This document shows positions 1 through 5,954 of a DNA stretch of 12,329 nt, piece by piece. Location of the stretch: NCBI GenBank assembly GCA_036554605.1, contig DATBMY010000446.1:1-12329 (forward strand), given 5' to 3'. The stretch's first letter is position 1, and every line of letters begins with the position of its first letter. Source of the DNA: DATBMY01 sp036554605 (lineage in GTDB: Bacteria; Acidobacteriota; Blastocatellia; UBA7656). The notes below the pieces were generated by a model, which was given only the letters and a program-made list of their open reading frames with translations, searched no databases and was not told where the DNA came from. The position numbers and the translations under genes are program-made.

Positions 1-768
1 GAGTGGAAGTGGTGGTTCCCGCCCGTGGCCTCCTCGCACGGCGGCGATATTGACGCCCAGTTCAATCGCACGCTCTGGGTGGTCGGCATAGCTTTCACGC
101 TCGCGCAGATCGCGCTCGGCTACATCGTTATAAAGTACGCCAGGCGCGGCGACGAGCGCGCGACCTATTCGCACGGCAGCAACAAGCTTGAGGCGACCTG
201 GACCATAGGCACCGCGATCGTATTCATCATCATAGCCATACTCGGGCAGCTGGTCTGGTCGCAACTGCAACTGACGGCCGCGGCCGCCGGCGCGACAAAG
301 ATAGAGGTAATTGCCAAGCAGTTCGAGTGGCGATTTCATTACCCCGGTCCCGACGGCCTATTCGGCGAGACATCTCCGGAGTATGTCAACGATGGGGCCG
401 AGAACTACGCCGGCATCAATCCCGAAGATGCCAACGGGAGAGACGATTCGCAGGTGCCGGTCATTATCGTTCCGGTAGGCCGCCCGGTCGAGCTTACGCT
501 GAGGTCGAGGGACGTTATACATAGCTTTTTCGTGCCGCAGATGCGCATCAAGCAGGACGTCGTCCCCGGCATGGCGATAAAGATTCATTTCACCGCCACC
601 GAGCCGGGCCGCTTCGAGATACCATGCGTGGAGCTATGCGGCCTGCTCCACTACAACATGAAAGGCACGATGCTCGTGGTGCCTCAAGCGGACTACGACA
701 GGCTTACGAGCATGGGCGGGAGTGATTTCAGCACGGAAGCAAACAATATAGCAGCATCTTTTCAGTAG
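1..768 (+). CDS. coxB: Cytochrome c oxidase subunit II (CuA subunit), 5' partial
   Basis: Takes electrons from cytochrome c at a dinuclear CuA centre outside the cytoplasmic membrane and passes them to subunit I. Counting from the GTG at 25, two N-terminal membrane helices lie at about residues 15-37 and 58-82, followed by a cupredoxin domain. CuA ligands are visible: His166 (in VIHSFFVP), then Cys201, Glu203, Cys205, His209 and Met212 in a C-x-E-L-C-G-x-x-H-x-x-M motif. The typical QFEWRFHYPG strand precedes them. The frame stays open to base 1 (EWKWWFPP before the GTG), and family members usually have about 10-20 residues before the ASxHGxxID motif, so the true start is probably outside the window and the GTG is internal. 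There is no fused cytochrome c domain: the protein ends soon after the cupredoxin fold. It is the first visible gene of the cox cluster, 50 bp upstream of coxA. Confidence 0.96.
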   Translation, partial: EWKWWFPPVASSHGGDIDAQFNRTLWVVGIAFTLAQIALGYIVIKYARRGDERATYSHGSNKLEATWTIGTAIVFIIIAILGQLVWSQLQLTAAAAGATKIEVIAKQFEWRFHYPGPDGLFGETSPEYVNDGAENYAGINPEDANGRDDSQVPVIIVPVGRPVELTLRSRDVIHSFFVPQMRIKQDVVPGMAIKIHFTATEPGRFEIPCVELCGLLHYNMKGTMLVVPQADYDRLTSMGGSDFSTEANNIAASFQ

Positions 769-818
769 AAGGCAGCGCAGCTCGGCAGGAATTCCAGCAA
801 AGCTACAGGAGGTGGAAG

Positions 819-2663
819 ATGGCAGACGTAGTCCCATCAATTCACGGCGAGGCTCACCACCACGAGCCGCCATCGGGCTTTATACGTAAGTACGTCTTCA
901 GCATCGATCATAAGGTCATCGGCATACAGTATTTCTTCCTGGCGCTCTTTTCAGTCTTTATAGGCATGGCGCTTTCCGTGCTGATGCGCTTGCAGCTGGC
1001 CTGGCCCGGCGAGCAGTTCGAATTCCTGAAGGTCCTGTTCCCGAACGCCGCCGAAAACGGTATGATCTCGCCCGAGTTCTACCTGTCGCTTGTGACCATG
1101 CACGGCACGATAATGGTCTTCTTCGTGCTGACGACCGCGCCGCAAGGGGGGTTCGGCAATTACTTTCTGCCGATACAGATCGGCGCGGCCGACATGGCTT
1201 TCCCCGTGCTAAACATGCTGTCGTTCTGGGTCACCTTCCTGGCGCTCGTGGTGATGATCGCCGCTTTCTTTGGCGATTCGATACAGTCGTGGTTGTTCGC
1301 CGATTATCTTGAGGAGGCGTCGTCGAAGGTCATAGGCCCGATAGGAGGGTGGACCGGCTACGCGCCCTTGAGCGCGATTGGCGAGCGGGCCGGCCCCGGC
1401 CAGGGCATGGGCGTGGTATTGTGGGTGACGAGCATCGCGCTCTTCTGCATCGCCTCCTTGCTTGGCGCGCTGAACTTCATCACAACTATGCTGAACCTGC
1501 GCTCGCGCGGGATGTCGCTCATGCGGCTGCCTCTGACCTGCTGGGCATGGTTTACCACGGCGGTCCTCGCGCTGCTGTCGTTCCCGGTCCTGCTTGCGGC
1601 GGGGATACTGCTGCTGTTCGACCACATGACGGGCACGAGCTTCTTCATACCGGGCGGCACAATTGTCGGAAGCGAACTGCTCGCGGATCGCAAGGGCGGC
1701 TCGCCCATACTCTGGCAGCACCTCTTCTGGTTCTTCGGCCACCCGGAGGTCTATATCGCGATACTGCCGGGGATGGGGCTCACGTCGCATATTCTTTCTA
1801 CATTCGCCCGCAAGCCCGTCTTCGGCTATCGCGCGATGGTCTATGCGATATTCGCCATCGGGCTTCTGGGATTCTTCGTCTGGGGACATCACATGTTCAT
1901 GAGCGGCATGAGCCCCTACACGGCCGTCGCCTTTTCGCTCATCACGCTGACGATAGGGGTGCCGTCGGCCATCAAGACCTTCAACTGGCTCGGCACGCTC
2001 TGGGGGTCGAGCATACGCTTCACCTCGCCCATGCTCTTTAGCATAGGGTTCGTCTCGCTCTTTGTATCGGGCGGCATAACCGGCCTGTTCCTCGGCCAGA
2101 CTTCCGTAGATATACAACTACATGACACATATTTCGTCGTCGGCCATTTTCATCTGATCATGGGAGTGGCGGCGATATTCGGCATGTTCGCGGGCACGTA
2201 CTTCTGGTTCCCGAAGATGTTCGGCCGCATGATGCACGAGGGGCTTGCGAAGATTCACTTCATCATCACCTTCATAGGCGTAAACGCCATATTCATCCCG
2301 TTCCACGTGATGGGCATGGCGGGCGCGCCGCGGCGCTATTTCACGCACGATCATCTAGAGTACGCGCGCGGGGTGATGCCGCTCAACCGCTTCATATCGA
2401 TCGTGGCGATCATAACGGTCGGGGCGCAGGTCATATTCGTAGCCAACCTCTTCTGGAGCATGTTCCGTGGCGCTAAGGCGACGGACAACCCGTGGGAGGC
2501 AACAACGCTTGAGTGGACCACCGCGACCCCTCCGCCTCACGACAATTTTGGCGGCGTGGAGCCGGTCGTCTACCGGGGGCCTTACGAGTTCAGCGTGCCG
2601 GGCGCTAAAAAGGATTACATAATGCAGACCGACCCGGAGCCGGCCCCGGCGCACGGAGACTGA
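819..2663 (+). CDS. coxA: Cytochrome c oxidase subunit I, A1-type heme-copper oxidase
   Basis: Catalytic subunit that reduces O2 to water and pumps protons. At 614 residues it is longer than the usual 530-560, partly from a roughly 30-residue N-terminus and a loop near residues 152-195. Metal ligands are visible: His95 (MHGT, heme a), His308 with the cross-link partner Tyr312 (GHPEVY, CuB), His357-His358 (CuB), His443 (heme a3) and His445 (heme a), and the HDTY motif at 435-438 near the Mg site. Glu310 in GHPEV places it in the A1 family. D-channel residues Asn114, Asp125 and Asn132 are kept, but the usual GAPDMAFPRLNN reads GAADMAFPVLNM. The K-channel lysine is Lys386, with Ser383 where Thr is usual. 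An AGGAGGT Shine-Dalgarno at 807-813 fixes the ATG. The long antisense ORFs over this gene are shadows. Confidence 0.98.
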   Translation: MADVVPSIHGEAHHHEPPSGFIRKYVFSIDHKVIGIQYFFLALFSVFIGMALSVLMRLQLAWPGEQFEFLKVLFPNAAENGMISPEFYLSLVTMHGTIMVFFVLTTAPQGGFGNYFLPIQIGAADMAFPVLNMLSFWVTFLALVVMIAAFFGDSIQSWLFADYLEEASSKVIGPIGGWTGYAPLSAIGERAGPGQGMGVVLWVTSIALFCIASLLGALNFITTMLNLRSRGMSLMRLPLTCWAWFTTAVLALLSFPVLLAAGILLLFDHMTGTSFFIPGGTIVGSELLADRKGGSPILWQHLFWFFGHPEVYIAILPGMGLTSHILSTFARKPVFGYRAMVYAIFAIGLLGFFVWGHHMFMSGMSPYTAVAFSLITLTIGVPSAIKTFNWLGTLWGSSIRFTSPMLFSIGFVSLFVSGGITGLFLGQTSVDIQLHDTYFVVGHFHLIMGVAAIFGMFAGTYFWFPKMFGRMMHEGLAKIHFIITFIGVNAIFIPFHVMGMAGAPRRYFTHDHLEYARGVMPLNRFISIVAIITVGAQVIFVANLFWSMFRGAKATDNPWEATTLEWTTATPPPHDNFGGVEPVVYRGPYEFSVPGAKKDYIMQTDPEPAPAHGD

Positions 2664-2712
2664 CGGGGATTAAGGAGCAGGGCTCAGTTATCGAGATTAT
2701 TAGGGAAAGGTC

Positions 2713-2770
2713 AGAGTTCGCGCTTTAGCGTGCTTACGCTGAAACAGATGCAAGCTGAAGCTTGAACTCT
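2713..2770. repeat. Compound palindromic (REP-like) element, copy 1
   Basis: Outer inverted arms AGAGTTC (2713-2719) and GAACTCT (2764-2770) enclose two small palindromes: CGCT-TT-AGCG (2721-2730) and CAAGCT-GA-AGCTTG (2751-2764). Folded as RNA or single-stranded DNA this gives a closing stem with two hairpins. It sits in the 133-bp gap between coxA and the first subunit III gene, so it is unlikely to be a full terminator. A diverged copy with the same layout lies at 5642-5693, which suggests a dispersed intergenic repeat family. Confidence 0.6.
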
Positions 2771-2796
2771 AAACGCTCCCATTACAAAGTAGAAGT

Positions 2797-3495
2797 ATGG
2801 CAACCACGGTATCAGATGATGTAAAGGTGAAACCGGCCGGCGTAAGGAGCGGGTCGGGCGGGCCGGGAGACGACCGCTCGGGAGGCCGCGGAGGGGGAGG
2901 CCCGGAGGACTGGCCGCCTGGCTGGTCGCGCGACGACGCGATTCAGCCCAGAAAATATCGCATCGGAATATGGGTAGCGCTGGCAAGCATATTGATGATG
3001 TTCGTCGCCTTGACGAGCGCCTATATCGTCCGGCAGATACCACAGCTCAGCGGGCAGACCGACTGGGTGTTTATAGAGATGCCCCGAGTCTTGTGGCTGA
3101 ACACCGGGATAATACTCGCGAGCAGCGTGACGATGGAGATGGCGCGGCGCGCGCTCAAGCTGAACCAGTACGCCATATTCAATCGATGGCTCCTGGCGAC
3201 CACCTTGCTCGGCATCGCGTTTCTGGCCGGCCAACTCTACGCCTGGCGGCAGCTTGTCGAGCAGGGTATTTACGTCAACAACAACCCGCACAGCTCGTTC
3301 TTTTATGTGCTGACGAGCCTTCATGGGATTCACCTGCTGGGCGGGGTCATCGCGCTCGCTTTTGTGACGGCGGGCGCGCTCAGATTGCGCATAGGGTTTA
3401 AGAAGCGCGCGATTGTCAACGTGGTGTCGACCTACTGGCACTTCATGGACGCGCTCTGGATATATCTTTTCGTGCTGCTCTTTTTCTGGAAATAA
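2797..3495 (+). CDS. coxC: Heme-copper oxidase subunit III, first of two tandem paralogs
   Basis: Membrane subunit that packs against subunit I and is thought to stabilise proton uptake. It has 232 residues with five predicted membrane segments, near residues 56-79, 98-115, 130-148, 165-190 and 207-231, as in short bacterial subunit III proteins. Family signatures are TSLHGIHLLGG in the fourth helix and YWHFMDALWIYLF in the last. The first 50 residues are a Gly/Asp/Arg-rich cytoplasmic tail ending in a GWSRDD segment. No good Shine-Dalgarno precedes the ATG (only AGAAG almost touching it), unlike coxA and the later genes, so translation may be weaker or depend on the upstream palindrome's structure. 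It is followed after 32 bp by a second subunit III gene. Confidence 0.9.
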   Translation: MATTVSDDVKVKPAGVRSGSGGPGDDRSGGRGGGGPEDWPPGWSRDDAIQPRKYRIGIWVALASILMMFVALTSAYIVRQIPQLSGQTDWVFIEMPRVLWLNTGIILASSVTMEMARRALKLNQYAIFNRWLLATTLLGIAFLAGQLYAWRQLVEQGIYVNNNPHSSFFYVLTSLHGIHLLGGVIALAFVTAGALRLRIGFKKRAIVNVVSTYWHFMDALWIYLFVLLFFWK

Positions 3496-3527
3496 GTCTC
3501 AACCTACTATCGCGGAGGTGAACGCAG

Positions 3528-4175
3528 GTGCAAGCAGAAAGAATTATGACGGACGAATGGGGCGGAGGGCGATTCCCGTACCGCGTAGGTCACCGCAAGC
3601 TCGGCATGTGGCTCTTCATAATGTCGGACTCTCTGACCTTTGGCGCGCTGCTGGCCACTTATAGCTACGTGCGCGTGGCGAGCAACGCCTGGCCCACGCC
3701 TTTCCCGTTCTCTCCAAGTATAGTCTTCTCGACGGTGATGACGCTCGTGCTGCTGTCGAGCAGCTTGACGATGGTCTTCGCGGTGGCTGCCGCCAGACAG
3801 GGACGAAAGCGCACGGCGCGAAGGTGGATACTGGCGACAATGCTCTTCGGCGCGACCTTTATTGTCCTCCACCTGATGGAGTGGCAGCACCTCATGCACG
3901 AAGGGCTCTACCCGTTCGAGCTGCCGAAAGAATGGATAGAGCGCTGGCCGGATGCCTCGCCCATGTTCGGCGCGGCATTCTTCGGCATAACCGGCCTTCA
4001 CATGTTTCACGTCTTCACGGGCGTCTGCTACCTTGGCATGATAGCTCTGCGAATACGAAAGTTCTCAGCCGAAGACGTAGAGGTGAGCGGCCTCTACTGG
4101 CACTTCGTCGATCTGGTGTGGATGTTCGTCTTCCCGCTGATCTATTTGCTGTCGGTTGATTTCACCCCACACTAG
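3528..4175 (+). CDS. coxC: Heme-copper oxidase subunit III, second tandem paralog
   Basis: A second subunit III, 215 residues. The first helix carries the signature HRKLGMWLFIMSDSLTFGA (residues 22-40). Later helices carry GITGLHMFHVFTG and YWHFVDLVWMFVFPLIYLL. Five membrane segments lie near residues 24-46, 65-87, 98-115, 146-166 and 184-210. In the first helix the family's SE pair is SD here (Asp34), a conservative change. The GTG at 3528 is chosen because GGAGGTG (3514-3520) is well spaced to it; the in-frame ATG at 3546 is too far. The two subunit III genes resemble each other mainly at family motifs, so this is an old duplication rather than a recent one. They may form a split or hetero-oligomeric subunit III, or serve in alternative complexes. 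Confidence 0.92.
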   Translation: MQAERIMTDEWGGGRFPYRVGHRKLGMWLFIMSDSLTFGALLATYSYVRVASNAWPTPFPFSPSIVFSTVMTLVLLSSSLTMVFAVAAARQGRKRTARRWILATMLFGATFIVLHLMEWQHLMHEGLYPFELPKEWIERWPDASPMFGAAFFGITGLHMFHVFTGVCYLGMIALRIRKFSAEDVEVSGLYWHFVDLVWMFVFPLIYLLSVDFTPH

Positions 4176-4187
4176 GCTCCGGGAGCC
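4175..4187 (+). terminator. Weak terminator-like hairpin after the second subunit III gene
   Basis: The sequence GGCTCCGGGAGCC, starting at the last base of the stop codon, forms a five-pair GC stem with a CGG loop and is followed by G and four T residues (4189-4192). This looks like a weak intrinsic terminator or attenuator inside the operon. The short stem and T-run make partial read-through likely. Confidence 0.35.
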
Positions 4188-4229
4188 GTTTTCAGCCCCG
4201 GTGGCTTAAAAAGTACTCAGGAGGCAAAG

Positions 4230-4850
4230 ATGTCGGAGAAGACCGAAAAAGAGATCAGCTTGATGAACATGCTGATGCTTGGCAGCGCGGGCATATGCGT
4301 GCTGGTGGCCGCGTGGGTAGTCCTTACGGGCGAGTTCCGGGCCGGCACCGACGACCTGTTCCTCGTCATCGTCTGCCTTTCTCTCGCGTTGCTGCTCGCG
4401 GCGCCCACGCTGCTTTGGGCGCGCTCTACGGGCCGGCTCAATAAATGGTTCGGGGCCGAAGACGAGCCGGTCACCGAAGCTCACGCGGAAGCACATGCGG
4501 AAGCGCACGACGACCACGGCGGCAATCGCATAAACGTAATCGTCTGGGGCGGGCTGCTGGGGCTCACGGCAATCGAGGTCTTCCTCGCCTATATACATCT
4601 TGAGCAGACCTTGATGCTCGTCATACTGATGCTGCTTTCGATCATGAAGGCGGCGCTCATCATAGCTTACTTCATGCACATGAAATTCGAGCGGCTGAGC
4701 TTTGTGCTGACTATCGTGCCGACGCTGGTTGTGCTGCTATGCCTGTTTGCTATCTTCTTCCCCGACGGCAACCGCGCGCACCGGCTGAAGCCTTCGGAGC
4801 CGCCGCTACAGGTCGAAGGCGCGCAGGGCGCGGGCAGCACTAATCAGTAA
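4230..4850 (+). CDS. Cytochrome c oxidase subunit IV family protein, extended, with His-rich linker
   Basis: The C-terminal half (residues 100-178) matches the prokaryotic cytochrome c oxidase subunit IV family (COX4_pro, CtaF/CoxD-like): three membrane segments, with IHLEQ before the second and the hallmark AYFMHMKFE between second and third. Such proteins are usually about 90-120 residues; this one has 206. The extra N-terminal half adds two membrane segments (about 13-33 and 42-63) and an Ala/His/Glu/Asp linker with His85, His89, His93 and His96 in a repeated AEAH pattern. The linker could bind copper or another metal, but that is only inference. An AGGAGG at 4219-4224 supports the ATG. 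The stop codon TAA forms part of the heptamer repeat that follows. Confidence 0.85.
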   Translation: MSEKTEKEISLMNMLMLGSAGICVLVAAWVVLTGEFRAGTDDLFLVIVCLSLALLLAAPTLLWARSTGRLNKWFGAEDEPVTEAHAEAHAEAHDDHGGNRINVIVWGGLLGLTAIEVFLAYIHLEQTLMLVILMLLSIMKAALIIAYFMHMKFERLSFVLTIVPTLVVLLCLFAIFFPDGNRAHRLKPSEPPLQVEGAQGAGSTNQ

Positions 4851-4886
4851 AAAGTAAAAAGTAAAAAGTAAAAAGTAAAAAGTAAA
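4847..4886. repeat. Tandem 7-bp repeat GTAAAAA, five full copies plus a partial
   Basis: Five perfect GTAAAAA units occupy 4847-4881, followed by a partial GTAAA at 4882-4886. The first unit contains the TAA stop of the subunit IV gene. The last leads into AAAGGAG (4884-4890), a possible Shine-Dalgarno for the next gene. Because the unit is seven bases long and contains TAA, the array puts stops in all three frames. Copy number could change by slippage, but the array lies outside coding sequence, so any effect would be on mRNA structure or the distance between genes. Confidence 0.9.
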
Positions 4887-4905
4887 GGAGTCATAAGGCC
4901 CGGCA

Positions 4906-5178
4906 ATGCGAAAGTTAAAGATAGTTTTCGCCCTTGCGATTATCGCCGCGGCGCTTCTTGCGGCCGAGCCCGCCCTCGCCCAATGCCCTATGTGCAAGGC
5001 GACGGTCGAAAACGCGGTCGGGGGAGGCGGTATAGCTGGAAGGCTAAATCTCGCAATCCTGATACTGCTTGTGCCGCCGGTCGCGATATTCGCCGGGCTC
5101 TTTGCGCTCTTTTACCGCTATCGCAATCTCTTTGGCTCGGAGGCCCGCTCCGAGCCTGAGACCAGGGAAAGATTTTGA
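4906..5178 (+). CDS. Small exported membrane protein with CPMC motif in the cox cluster
   Basis: A 90-residue protein. Residues 1-25 are a clear Sec-type signal peptide ending in PALA, followed at once by QCPMCK (Cys27 and Cys30 of the mature N-terminus), an ENAVGGGG segment, one membrane helix (about 49-70) and a short charged tail with YRYR on the cytoplasmic side. The two cysteines should therefore sit just outside the membrane next to the helix. I do not recognise a named family, though small CxxC membrane proteins occur beside oxidase genes in other bacteria. Copper delivery, thiol exchange for CuA assembly, or a small accessory subunit are guesses from context. TAAGG at 4894-4898 or GGAG at 4887-4890 could serve as ribosome-binding site. 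DUF420 follows after 31 bp. Confidence 0.75.
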   Translation: MRKLKIVFALAIIAAALLAAEPALAQCPMCKATVENAVGGGGIAGRLNLAILILLVPPVAIFAGLFALFYRYRNLFGSEARSEPETRERF

Positions 5179-5209
5179 CCCCGCCCCGCAATGAAGTTAT
5201 ACCTTCAAT

Positions 5210-5635
5210 ATGTCATTAAGGTTTCTGCCAACGCTCAACGCGATTCTTAACGCGACGAGCGGGCTTTTCATAATAGCGGGCTATCTCTTCATTCGCAGAC
5301 GGAACATAGAGGCGCATCGCAACTGCATGATCGCCGCGGTGTCAGCTTCGATACTCTTTCTGATCTCGTATCTGATTTATCACTTCAACGTCGGGGCCAC
5401 GTCATTTCGAGGCGAAGGACTGGCGAGGCCCGTCTATTTTTTCATACTGATCACGCATACTGTCCTTGCGACTATCATAGTGCCGTTCGTCATCGTGACG
5501 CTTCGTCGCGCCCTCAAAGGCCAGTACGACCGTCACCGCAAAATCGCGCGCTGGACCTTTCCCATGTGGCTCTACGTATCGGTAACGGGCGTGATCGTCT
5601 ATCTCATGCTTTACCACCTTTATCCTTCGCGCTGA
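5210..5635 (+). CDS. ctaM: DUF420 / CtaM-family cytochrome oxidase assembly protein
   Basis: A 141-residue, four-helix membrane protein that matches the DUF420 family: LPTLNAILNATSGLFIIAGY at the start, then EAHRNCM, SYLIYHFN, RPVYFFILITHTVLA and a C-terminal YHLYP. Conserved histidines His36, His58, His83, His109 and His136 sit at membrane borders and could touch heme or metal. DUF420 members (CtaM in Staphylococcus, YozB in Bacillus) are known to be needed for activity of heme-A-type terminal oxidases, which fits the position at the end of the cox cluster. The Shine-Dalgarno is weak (GAAG at 5194-5197), so translation may rely on coupling with the upstream gene. The ATG at 5191 is out of frame. 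It is the last cluster gene before a 319-bp non-coding stretch. Confidence 0.85.
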   Translation: MSLRFLPTLNAILNATSGLFIIAGYLFIRRRNIEAHRNCMIAAVSASILFLISYLIYHFNVGATSFRGEGLARPVYFFILITHTVLATIIVPFVIVTLRRALKGQYDRHRKIARWTFPMWLYVSVTGVIVYLMLYHLYPSR

Positions 5636-5641
5636 ATTAGC

Positions 5642-5693
5642 TCAGAGTTCACGCTAAGAGCGTGCCGCAAGCAGCCTGGAGGCTGTACTCTGA
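5642..5693. repeat. Compound palindromic (REP-like) element, copy 2
   Basis: Outer arms TCAGAGT (5642-5648) and ACTCTGA (5687-5693) enclose two perfect hairpins: CACGCT-AAG-AGCGTG (5650-5664) and CAGCCT-GG-AGGCTG (5672-5685). This is the same layout as at 2713-2770: similar outer arm, then a CGCT/AGCG hairpin followed by TGC, then a second hairpin near GCAAGC. Stem bases differ between copies but remain paired, which argues for selection on structure. It lies just past the last cox-cluster gene and is followed by TCTTTT (5701-5706), so it may end cox transcription. Confidence 0.65.
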
Positions 5694-5710
5694 ACCCGCT
5701 TCTTTTGCGC

Positions 5711-5739
5711 TTGACTTGCTTGCGCCAAAATCATAATAT
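5711..5739 (+). promoter_or_regulatory. Candidate sigma-70 promoter for the CSLREA/C25 gene
   Basis: TTGACT at 5711-5716 is a five-of-six -35 box. Seventeen bases later TAATAT (5734-5739) is a four-of-six -10 box; an overlapping CATAAT (5732-5737) matches better but with a 15-base spacer. It lies beyond the cox cluster and upstream of the large surface-protein gene in the same direction. By-eye consensus match only. Confidence 0.4.
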
Positions 5740-5885
5740 GCCGCGCGTGCTATTCATTACATAGATGCACAGCCGGATCGCGGGCCGGATTCCAATGGCC
5801 CCGGCCATATCCCAACCTTTACAGCCGCTAAGGTCCGAAGCAGTCGACAAGAATAAAAAACAGCCCTGGAAAGATCGGCCGGCTA

Positions 5886-5910
5886 CTCGCCTTATCCCTG
5901 TGAAGGCGAG
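5886..5910 (+). promoter_or_regulatory. Leader hairpin upstream of the CSLREA/C25 gene
   Basis: CTCGCCTT (5886-5893) and AAGGCGAG (5903-5910) form a perfect eight-pair stem with a nine-base loop, about 45 bases before the start codon. No T-run follows, so it is not an intrinsic terminator. It could be an mRNA stability or regulatory element; no known riboswitch class was recognised. Confidence 0.45.
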
Positions 5911-5954
5911 GTTCTGACGTCCCTCGAATCTAGATAAAAGGAGCGAATAGAAAG

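Larger units (their letters stand above)
5636..5954 (+). other. Non-coding interval between the cox cluster and the large surface-protein gene
   Basis: No convincing gene is seen. It holds, in order: the second compound palindrome (5642-5693); a T-rich patch; a promoter candidate (5711-5739); GC-rich inverted arms GGCCGG (5783-5788) and CCGGCC (5801-5806); a strong hairpin (5886-5910); and an AAAGGAG Shine-Dalgarno (5937-5943) with the ATG at 5955. If the promoter is used, the transcript has a leader of about 200 nucleotides. No known riboswitch could be matched by eye. Confidence 0.6.

Noticed and set aside
1209..2117. 302-codon open frame on the minus strand inside coxA
   Set aside because: It lies fully antisense to a gene with every catalytic motif intact, and its translation is Arg/Glu/His-rich with no family resemblance: a mirror of GC-rich codon use.
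2812..3441. 209-codon minus-strand frame over the first subunit III gene
   Set aside because: Low-complexity, Arg/Pro-rich shadow of a clear membrane-protein gene.
3528..3548. ATG at 3546 as start of the second subunit III
   Set aside because: The Shine-Dalgarno GGAGGTG at 3514-3520 is spaced for the GTG at 3528 and too far from the ATG.
4847..4886. Repeat array considered as CRISPR or phase-variation tract
   Set aside because: Units are 7 bp with no spacers, so not CRISPR. The tract starts at a stop codon and is outside coding sequence, so classical frame-switching does not apply.
5740..5954. Known riboswitch (cyclic-di-GMP, cobalamin, others) in the leader of the large gene
   Set aside because: Hairpins are present, but the conserved core strings of these classes could not be matched by eye.
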